Source: an uncultured Rhodospirillaceae bacterium
GTDB taxonomy: Bacteria > Pseudomonadota > Alphaproteobacteria > Rhodospirillales > UBA2165
Length of the DNA stretch: 6,696 bases
Reading direction: 5' to 3'
Assembly (NCBI GenBank): GCA_913041095.1
Contig: CAJWIB010000153.1
Span: 1 to 6,696 of the forward strand
Shown: piece by piece, positions 1-4,426 of the stretch
Numbering within the stretch: the first letter of the stretch is position 1
Layout of the letters: each line of letters begins with the position of its first letter
Made by a program: the position numbers and the translations under genes
The notes under the pieces: generated by a model
The model's input: the letters and a program-made list of their open reading frames with translations, nothing else
The model's database searches: none
What the model was told of the DNA's origin: nothing

Positions 1-83
1 TTGTTGATGATAAACATGTCGGTGGCTGCGACGAACTTTACACCCTCGAATCAAGGGGTGAATTGGATCCAATCTTGGGCTAA
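1..83 (+). CDS. grxC: Glutaredoxin 3, C-terminal end (partial)
   Basis: Only the 3' end of this gene is present. Reading from base 3 gives 26 residues and a TAA stop at 81-83. The tail includes HVGGCDEL, then a short helix and an ending LDPILG. This is the typical end of bacterial glutaredoxin 3, where the GG-C-D turn helps bind glutathione and the last helix ends in LD-x-LL or similar. The CxxC active site and cis-proline lie upstream, outside the window. The family are small cytoplasmic thiol-disulfide oxidoreductases that use glutathione. The next gene starts 9 bases after the stop on the same strand, so the two are probably co-transcribed. An ATG-containing open frame across the same bases (1-195, frame 1) is a shadow. 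The assignment rests on a short but characteristic tail. Confidence 0.85.
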   Translation, partial: VDDKHVGGCDELYTLESRGELDPILG

Positions 84-92
84 GCTCAAGCC

Positions 93-956
93 ATGCCAAA
101 ATTCACCGCCGCCTGCATTCAAAATAATGCGCAAAATGATATTGCCGACAATCTGCCGATTGTGCGTGATTTGGTGCGCCAAGCTGCCAGCTTAAAAGCC
201 GATTTTATCACCTTGCCGGAATGTGTCAGCCTGCTGGAGCCGGATAATGCCGCGCTCCGCGCCAAAGTACCGGCCGAACAGGATCATCCTTTTATCCCCA
301 TGTTTGAAGAGGAAGCGCGCCAATCCGGGGCCTGGATTTTAGGTGGTACGCTGGCAATAAAAGTGCAGGACATCACAGGAGAAAACAAAATTGCCAACCG
401 GCTTTATTTGTATAACCCCAAGGGTCAGATCACAGCAACCTATGATAAAATTCATTTGTTTGATGTCAATCTTGGTGGCGGCGAAACTTATAAAGAATCC
501 GCCACTTATGCGCCCGGCGATCAGGCCGTCGTGACTGAATTGCCGTGGGGAAATCTTGGGCTTTCGATCTGTTACGATATCCGTTTTCCGTATCTCTATC
601 GCGCCTTGGCTCAGGCCGGTGCCGCGATTTTATGTGCGCCTGCCGCCTTCACTAAAATTACCGGCGAGGCCCATTGGCATATCCTGCAACGCGCCCGGGC
701 GATTGAAACCGGAAGTTTTATGATTTCTCCAAGTCTCTGCGGTATTCATGCCGAAGGCCGGGAAACCTATGGTCATTCGGTAATTATTAATCCGTGGGGT
801 GACGTGCTGGCCGATGGCGGGACCGATGTGGGTGTTGTTACGGCGGAAATTGATCTCGCCGAAGTCACCGCAGCACGCCGTAAAATCCCCGCTCTCACCC
901 ACGACCGGGAGTTTGAGCTAAACGCGACAGACAGTGCTGCTGATCAAGTCGCATAA
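93..956 (+). CDS. Nitrilase-superfamily amidase, probable deaminated glutathione amidase (Nit1/YbeM-like)
   Basis: This 287-residue carbon-nitrogen hydrolase has the complete catalytic triad: Glu43 in LPECV, Lys119 in YDKIHLFDV and Cys160 in SICYDIRFP. Downstream are TGEAHW (190-195) and RARAIE (200-205), then TYGHS and NPWGDVLAD, all typical of the Nit subgroup. The length fits the family (about 270-290). Members are cytoplasmic and hydrolyse small amides through a cysteine thioester. The YGHS/PWG block looks more like Nit1/YbeM, which removes deaminated glutathione, than Nit2 omega-amidase, and the upstream grxC fits a glutathione role; the exact substrate is inferred. The start MPKFTAACIQ matches the usual family start. 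No good Shine-Dalgarno sequence is visible, so translation may be coupled to grxC, which ends 9 bases upstream. The gene converges on the methyltransferase. Confidence 0.9.
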   Translation: MPKFTAACIQNNAQNDIADNLPIVRDLVRQAASLKADFITLPECVSLLEPDNAALRAKVPAEQDHPFIPMFEEEARQSGAWILGGTLAIKVQDITGENKIANRLYLYNPKGQITATYDKIHLFDVNLGGGETYKESATYAPGDQAVVTELPWGNLGLSICYDIRFPYLYRALAQAGAAILCAPAAFTKITGEAHWHILQRARAIETGSFMISPSLCGIHAEGRETYGHSVIINPWGDVLADGGTDVGVVTAEIDLAEVTAARRKIPALTHDREFELNATDSAADQVA

Positions 957-975
957 TTTTATCTTCTATATCACG

Positions 976-1036
976 ACAGTTGAAAAATTAAGAAAGATGT
1001 GAACTTGTGTTAATTACTCAACAGTTGAATAATTAA
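976..1036. repeat. Direct repeat pair of 16 bases, one mismatch
   Basis: ACAGTTGAAAAATTAA (976-991) recurs as ACAGTTGAATAATTAA (1021-1036), differing at one base. A third copy of the core (GTTGAGTAATTAA) lies inverted at 1010-1022, so GTTGA-NN-AATTAA occurs three times in 61 bases. The second direct copy overlaps the stop codon of the methyltransferase gene. The function is unknown: it could be a protein-binding cluster, a terminator remnant or simple AT-rich drift. Confidence 0.6.
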
Positions 1037-1037
1037 C
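1009..1037. terminator. 29-base palindrome between convergent genes, possible weak bidirectional terminator
   Basis: Two 14-base arms (GTTAATTACTCAAC and GTTGAATAATTAAC) are symmetric about base 1023, with one mismatched pair. In minus-strand RNA that pair becomes a G-U wobble, so the hairpin is continuous there. It sits where transcripts of the amidase and the methyltransferase would meet and covers the methyltransferase stop codon. Against a classical intrinsic terminator, the stem is AT-rich and neither side has a long T-run directly after it (the plus side has only CCTTTTA). It could equally be a protein site. Confidence 0.35.
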
Positions 1038-1575
1038 CTTTTACCGCGCAGACTTTTTGCATGACGGCAGGGGTTGGCTGTTCAACAAAGCCCTGTTCAA
1101 AGTCGAGCACGTCCAACTCCCCACCAAACACCTCACGCAATTCATTTTCCTGCAATAGAAAATCCGGATTGCGTGGCCGGCCAAACTCTTCATTGCCGAC
1201 CATAAAGGTTTGATAGATCAACACACCGCCGTCATCCAATGCAGCAATCAAATCATCAAAAAGCGGCCGGTAGAGATAATTAACCACCACAACACCCGCA
1301 AACCGGCGGCCTTTGAACGGAGAATCCCCACCAGCTTCCAAATCAGCAGACATAATTTCTAAACTTGAATCGCTTGCAATATCGTTTAACCCGCTGATAT
1401 CTCTATCAAGTGCGAGCACTTTAAACCTCAGTTGTAATAAATAGCGCGTATGACGGCCGCGGCCACAGGCAAGGTCCAACACCTGTCCACTTTTGGGGAT
1501 TAGAGAGCTATGTTTTTGCACCCAGGCAGCAGGCTTAATTTGTGGTGCATCTTGCGAATGAGGATCGATGGACAT
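1033..1575 (-). CDS. Class I SAM-dependent methyltransferase, substrate unknown
   Basis: This 180-residue protein has a Rossmann-type SAM-binding motif I, VLDLACGRGRHTRYL (32-46), an acidic loop ALDRD (55-59), SADLE (76-80), and a strand with an NYLYRPL motif (99-105). Near the C-terminus, TFMVGNEEFGRPRNPDFLL (123-141) is typical of a group of small methyltransferases often labelled TehB-like or tellurite-resistance related. The label does not establish a substrate, and none can be read from context. The protein is probably cytoplasmic: no signal peptide or membrane segment is seen. The ATG at 1575 is the first possible start, because an in-frame stop lies two codons upstream. No Shine-Dalgarno sequence precedes it, so a leaderless transcript is possible. 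The gene runs against both neighbours, splitting the amidase and DUF1178 genes, which in many relatives lie together on one strand (from general knowledge). Confidence 0.85.
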   Translation of the reverse strand: MSIDPHSQDAPQIKPAAWVQKHSSLIPKSGQVLDLACGRGRHTRYLLQLRFKVLALDRDISGLNDIASDSSLEIMSADLEAGGDSPFKGRRFAGVVVVNYLYRPLFDDLIAALDDGGVLIYQTFMVGNEEFGRPRNPDFLLQENELREVFGGELDVLDFEQGFVEQPTPAVMQKVCAVKG

Positions 1576-1577
1576 AT

Positions 1578-1605
1578 TTTATATATATTAACAGATTCAT
1601 GTAAA
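1578..1605 (-). promoter_or_regulatory. Possible promoter of the methyltransferase gene, perhaps leaderless
   Basis: On the minus strand the bases before the ATG include TGTTAATAT (an extended -10-like box, 1585-1593) and a TTTACA / 16 bases / TATAAA pair (1600-1605 and 1578-1583). The first would place the transcript start 2-5 bases before the ATG. The second would place it at or inside the start codon, so it is less likely. The stretch is very AT-rich, so such boxes also arise by chance. Confidence 0.25.
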
Positions 1606-1656
1606 TACTGGCTAAAGCTTGGCATTCGACTTAAACTAGGCTAAGTCTCGCGACCC

Positions 1657-1675
1657 CGCCAATTATTGTTTGGCG
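1657..1675. repeat. Inverted repeat CGCCAA-N7-TTGGCG in a divergent intergenic region
   Basis: Perfect 6-base arms CGCCAA (1657-1662) and TTGGCG (1670-1675) are separated by 7 bases. It lies between the divergent methyltransferase and DUF1178 genes. Its right part covers the expected -35 position for the TATAAT box at 1686-1691, which would suit an operator. No T-run follows, so a terminator is unlikely. The regulator, if any, is not recognised. Confidence 0.4.
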
Positions 1676-1691
1676 ATTATGAGTTTATAAT
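1663..1691 (+). promoter_or_regulatory. Candidate promoter for the DUF1178 gene
   Basis: A perfect TATAAT lies at 1686-1691, 22 bases before the ATG at 1714, predicting a transcript start near 1698 and a leader of about 16 bases. The -35 region is poor (TTATTG at 1663-1668 with 17-base spacing, or TTGTTT at 1666-1671 with only 14). A weak -35 under the inverted repeat at 1657-1675 would suit an activated or repressed promoter; that is inference. Confidence 0.4.
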
Positions 1692-1713
1692 TGAGTAATG
1701 ACTAGGGTTTTCA

Positions 1714-2175
1714 ATGATTCTCTATGACCTCAGATGTTCCCAGGACCACACCTTCGAAGCTTGGTTTAAAGACAGCAGCACCTATAACCAGCAAGCCAAG
1801 CGTGGTGATGTCGAATGTCCGGTCTGTTCTGATACATCGGTTGAAAAAGCCATCATGGCGCCCCGGCTATCATCGGCAACTCGCAAAAAAGGGATTGTGC
1901 ACGATGGACCGGTGCCTCGCACAGGCCCCGGCAAAGAGCGTGCCTCGGAAGTTGCTCGTGAATTTCTCGATGCTGTCGGCAAAATTCAAAAACACGTTGA
2001 AGAAAACTGCGAAGATGTTGGTGATAATTTTGCCGATGAAGCGCGCGCCATTCATTACGGCGATGCTGAAGAACGTGGTATTTATGGTGAGGCGACCGAA
2101 ACCGAAGTCGAAAATCTCGTTGAGGAAGATATTCCGGTCTCGCGCATTCCCTTTAAAAAGCGCAATCTTTCTTAA
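1714..2175 (+). CDS. DUF1178 family protein, zinc-ribbon-like N-terminus
   Basis: This 153-residue protein matches the DUF1178 pattern. The N-terminus reads MILYDLRC with Cys8, His12-x-Phe-Glu and Cys35-Pro-Val-Cys38, suggesting a small metal-binding knuckle. MAPRL follows at 48-52, then a charged, probably helical middle with many Lys/Glu (about 73-100). The conserved signature is VGDNFADEARAIHYG...AEERGIYGEAT (102-128). No function is established for the family. It is common in alpha- and betaproteobacteria and often lies near the Nit-type amidase gene. No membrane segment or signal peptide is visible. AGGG (1704-1707) precedes the ATG by 6 bases and can serve as a weak ribosome site. A 160-residue frame overlaps it at 1724-2206 and is slightly longer, but lacks family resemblance and is rejected. 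The gene converges on ubiG, with 5 bases between stops. Confidence 0.9.
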   Translation: MILYDLRCSQDHTFEAWFKDSSTYNQQAKRGDVECPVCSDTSVEKAIMAPRLSSATRKKGIVHDGPVPRTGPGKERASEVAREFLDAVGKIQKHVEENCEDVGDNFADEARAIHYGDAEERGIYGEATETEVENLVEEDIPVSRIPFKKRNLS

Positions 2176-2180
2176 AAAAA
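2174..2180 (-). terminator. T7 tract immediately after the ubiG stop (weak terminator candidate)
   Basis: Seven A residues on the plus strand (2174-2180) read as TTTTTTT on the minus strand directly after the ubiG TAA. No strong GC-rich hairpin precedes the tract; only a tiny ACC-AA-GGT stem is seen. Any termination here would be weak. The tract also spans the end of the DUF1178 stop codon. Confidence 0.2.
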
Positions 2181-2939
2181 TTACCTTGGTTTTGCCGCAG
2201 ACATAAAGTAATTCACATCCAGATTTTTAGATAGCGACCAGCCGCCAATCAGATTAAACTGCAAACCGGTTAGATCAGATAATTCCAAGCCACTCGCTCT
2301 AACATAATGGCCAAACTCAGACGGTTTAACGAATTTACGCCAATCATGAGTGCCCGCCGGCACCCAGCGCAAAACATATTCCGCCGCCACTTTCGCCAGG
2401 GTGAGCGATTTAAACGTCCGGTTGAGTGTCGCACCCACCATCAGACTACCTGGTTTTAAAAGCGCGGCACAGGCAGCCATAAAAGCGCCGATATCAGCAA
2501 CATGCTCAATCACTTCCATATTGATCAAAACGTCAAAGGTCTGACCTTCGGCAACCAGGTCTTCCGGCAATTTGTTTTGATAAGTAATTTCGAGCCCCAT
2601 TTGCTTGGAGTGGGTCGCCGCAACTTCGATGCTTTCCGAAGCCGCATCAATACCTGTAACCTCGGCGCCTAGCCGAGCTAAGGGCTCACATATCAAGCCG
2701 CCACCACAGCCAATATCGACAACCGACAAACCTTCTAGCGAACTGACATTTTCTGAATCCCGGTTAAAATGAGCGCAGAGTTGGTCCCGAATATAGGTCA
2801 TTCGCAGCGGATTGATCTGATGCAACGATTTAAAATCACCTTTCGGATTCCACCATTCCTGGGCGAGGCGGGTAAAATTTGCGACTTCTTTTGCCGAAGC
2901 CGTACCACTTAATTCAGAATTTTGAGTCGATAACGTCAT
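2181..2939 (-). CDS. ubiG: Ubiquinone biosynthesis O-methyltransferase UbiG (EC 2.1.1.222 / 2.1.1.64)
   Basis: UbiG transfers methyl groups from SAM in both O-methylation steps of ubiquinone synthesis, at the inner face of the cytoplasmic membrane. With the ATG at 2939 the protein has 252 residues, the usual family length. Visible landmarks are EWWNPKGDFKSLHQINPLR (28-46), the SAM motif DIGCGGG (75-81), Asp98 in TGID, INMEVIEHV (139-147), LKPG (161-164), and the UbiG hallmark GTHDWRKFVKPSE (196-208). It ends with a GG-x2-L-x3-LDVNYF segment. An in-frame GTG at 2972 would add 11 non-conserved residues (MLSADFRYEVL) and has an AAGAGA 6 bases upstream, so the start is not settled. I prefer the ATG because the conserved core begins about 16 residues further on. 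The gene is divergent from lysC and convergent with DUF1178, so it is probably transcribed alone. Confidence 0.93.
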   Translation of the reverse strand: MTLSTQNSELSGTASAKEVANFTRLAQEWWNPKGDFKSLHQINPLRMTYIRDQLCAHFNRDSENVSSLEGLSVVDIGCGGGLICEPLARLGAEVTGIDAASESIEVAATHSKQMGLEITYQNKLPEDLVAEGQTFDVLINMEVIEHVADIGAFMAACAALLKPGSLMVGATLNRTFKSLTLAKVAAEYVLRWVPAGTHDWRKFVKPSEFGHYVRASGLELSDLTGLQFNLIGGWSLSKNLDVNYFMSAAKPR

Positions 2940-3008
2940 CAATACTTCATACCTGAAATCTGCCGATAACACACCACATCTCTTGCAAAATGGGCATGAG
3001 AAAGAGTA

Positions 3009-3036
3009 TGTATACCGCGCGTCCGGCTAACGGCAA
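3009..3036 (-). promoter_or_regulatory. Candidate ubiG promoter
   Basis: On the minus strand, TTGCCG (3031-3036) and TATACA (3009-3014) are separated by 16 bases, each matching 4 of 6 sigma-70 consensus positions. The predicted start near 3002 gives a leader of about 30 bases to the GTG at 2972 or about 63 to the ATG at 2939. It is the best such pair seen in the divergent ubiG-lysC gap, but is unproven. Confidence 0.35.
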
Positions 3037-3112
3037 TAGAAAGCGTCATATTTATCATTGAATTATTGAGGTTTCTTTAAATTTATCAGGTAGTTAGGCG
3101 CGACCGTCACAG

Positions 3113-3129
3113 CCGGAAGACACATCCGG
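3113..3129 (+). repeat. Small hairpin in the lysC leader (CCGGA-N7-TCCGG)
   Basis: Five-base arms CCGGA (3113-3117) and TCCGG (3125-3129) flank a 7-base loop, 23 bases before the lysC ATG. The leader is too short and simple to resemble a lysine riboswitch, and no T-run follows, so it is not an attenuator of the usual type. It might affect ribosome access; a chance repeat is equally possible. No convincing -10/-35 pair for lysC was found between 2973 and 3112, although the AT-rich stretch 3048-3090 is the likeliest promoter zone. Confidence 0.3.
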
Positions 3130-3152
3130 AAAATCGGTATGGTAAGAGTAAA

Positions 3153-4373
3153 ATGGCACGAATTGTACAAAAATTCGGCGGCACGTCCGTCGCAGATATC
3201 GAGCGTATTAAGAACGCTGCGTTACGCGCCCAAGCGGAATATGTGGCCGGCCATGAAGTTGTCGTCGTTGTTTCGGCGATGGCCGGTGTGACCAACCAAA
3301 TGGTTGAATATGTCGACCAAATGGGCAATCTTTCTGATGCCCGCGAATATGATGTTGTAGTCTCCGCCGGTGAACAATCAAATGCCGGGTTAATGGCCTT
3401 AGCACTGCAAGACTTGGGTATTCAGGCGCGCTCGTGGCTCGGTTGGCAGATTGCCATCCACACCGACGAGATTCATGGTAAAGCACGAATCACCGGCATT
3501 GATACGGCTGAGCTTGAAAAACGTCTGGCAGATGGCGAAATCGCTGTAGTGCCCGGATTTCAGGGAATTAGCCTCGCCAATCGGGTCACTACGCTCGGGC
3601 GCGGTGGCTCTGATTTGACGGCGGTGGCGCTTGCCGGTGCCCTTAACGCCGATCGTTGTGATATCTATACGGATGTTGATGGCATTTATACCACCGATCC
3701 CCGGATCGTCAGCAAAGCTAAAAAACTTGATAGGATAACCTATGAAGAAATGCTGGAGATGGCATCACTTGGCTCGAAGGTCTTGCAGACCCGTTCAGTG
3801 GAGCTCGCCATGAATCACAAAGTTCGGGTGCAGGTGCGCTCAAGCTTTGAGGCAACTCCCGGCACTATTGTCGTAAGCGAGGATGAAATTGTGGAACAAC
3901 AAATTGTAAGTGGTATATCGCAAAGTAAAGACGAAGCAAAAATAACTTTGCTTAAAGTCGCCGACCGGCCTGGTGTGGCCGCCGCTATTTTCGGCCCTCT
4001 GGCAGAAGCGGCGATTAATGTCGATATGATTGTACAAAATATATCTGAAGACGGCAAAACCACCGATTTGACTTTTACGGTCGGCACCGCTGATTTGGAA
4101 ACCGCAGTATCTGTTATAGAAAAAAATCAGGACGATATCGGGATTGGTAAGATCATTGCTGATTCGGATGTGGTTAAAATATCCGTCGTTGGTGTCGGCA
4201 TGCGTTCCCACGCCGGGGTGGCGCAAAAAATGTTCCTGACTCTCGCCGAGTTTGGCATCAATATCAAAGTGATCTCAACCTCTGAGATCAAAGTGAGTGT
4301 GCTGGTTGCCGAAGAATATGGCGAAACGGCTATCCGCGCACTCCACACGGCCTACGGCTTGGACGGTGACTAA
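3153..4373 (+). CDS. lysC: Aspartate kinase (EC 2.7.2.4), two C-terminal ACT domains
   Basis: Aspartokinase phosphorylates L-aspartate with ATP, the first committed step toward diaminopimelate, lysine, methionine and threonine, in the cytoplasm. The 406 residues fit the monofunctional class. The kinase domain begins with KFGGTSV (7-13), then VVSAGEQ (69-75), VTTLGRGGSDLTAV (145-158) and DIYTDVDGIYTTDPRIV (170-186). Two ACT domains follow, about 263-335 (VADRPGVAAAIF) and 344-406 (VGVGMRSHAGVAQ, then ISTSEIKVSVLV). This arrangement resembles the Corynebacterium/Bacillus type, in which lysine, or lysine plus threonine, causes feedback inhibition; which effector applies cannot be read here. The start MARIVQKFGG is the family start, with a weak GGTAAGAG (3141-3148) 4 bases upstream. 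The gene has no downstream homoserine dehydrogenase fusion. A likely internal start for a beta subunit lies at 3891. ptsP follows 53 bases later with no terminator between, so the two are probably one operon. Confidence 0.96.
   Translation: MARIVQKFGGTSVADIERIKNAALRAQAEYVAGHEVVVVVSAMAGVTNQMVEYVDQMGNLSDAREYDVVVSAGEQSNAGLMALALQDLGIQARSWLGWQIAIHTDEIHGKARITGIDTAELEKRLADGEIAVVPGFQGISLANRVTTLGRGGSDLTAVALAGALNADRCDIYTDVDGIYTTDPRIVSKAKKLDRITYEEMLEMASLGSKVLQTRSVELAMNHKVRVQVRSSFEATPGTIVVSEDEIVEQQIVSGISQSKDEAKITLLKVADRPGVAAAIFGPLAEAAINVDMIVQNISEDGKTTDLTFTVGTADLETAVSVIEKNQDDIGIGKIIADSDVVKISVVGVGMRSHAGVAQKMFLTLAEFGINIKVISTSEIKVSVLVAEEYGETAIRALHTAYGLDGD
3879..3893 (+). promoter_or_regulatory. Internal ribosome site and GTG start for a possible aspartokinase beta subunit
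   Basis: GAGGA at 3879-3883 lies 7 bases before an in-frame GTG at 3891 (codon 247 of lysC). Translation from it would give a 160-residue protein beginning MEQQIVSGIS and containing only the two ACT domains. In Corynebacterium glutamicum and Bacillus subtilis, related lysC genes make a separate beta subunit of about 160-170 residues from an in-frame internal start. The C. glutamicum beta sequence, as I recall it, begins at the equivalent point (MEEAVLTGV). This site is stronger than the ribosome site of full-length lysC in the same gene. A competing internal site is the ATG at 3810 with GGAG 6 bases upstream. Use in this organism is inferred. Confidence 0.5.
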
Positions 4374-4426
4374 TTTAGCCTGCGGAAGCGGCAATTAGGG
4401 TAAAACAAAGCGGAGCCTGACTAAAT

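Noticed and set aside
630..902. Minus-strand frame inside the amidase gene
   Set aside because: Shadow of a clearly conserved gene; no motif or ribosome site.
1631..1648. CtrA-like TTAA-N7-TTAA site in the methyltransferase/DUF1178 gap
   Set aside because: The second half reads TAAG rather than TTAA, so it does not match the motif.
1724..2206. A 160-residue plus-strand frame overlapping, and longer than, the DUF1178 gene
   Set aside because: It has no recognisable motif, while the 1714-2175 frame carries the full DUF1178 pattern (Cys8, His12, CPVC, AEERGIYGEAT).
2973..3002. In-frame upstream extension of ubiG containing a CPFCKRC zinc-knuckle-like string
   Set aside because: No start codon supports reading this stretch as protein, it lies close to the predicted ubiG transcript start, and UbiG proteins have no such N-terminal knuckle; probably chance.
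2996..3061. A 21-residue ORF (MRKSMYTARPANGNRKRHIY...) before lysC, possible leader peptide
   Set aside because: It is not enriched in lysine, threonine or methionine codons in a run, no attenuator structure follows, and it overlaps the likely ubiG promoter region.
3048..3152. Lysine riboswitch upstream of lysC
   Set aside because: The leader is too short and lacks the multi-helix structure and conserved core of that class; only a 5-base-pair hairpin is present.
3840..4226. A 128-residue minus-strand frame inside lysC (with others at 3107-3328, 3208-3486, 3815-4087, 4127-4348)
   Set aside because: All are antisense shadows of the conserved aspartokinase frame with no family resemblance.
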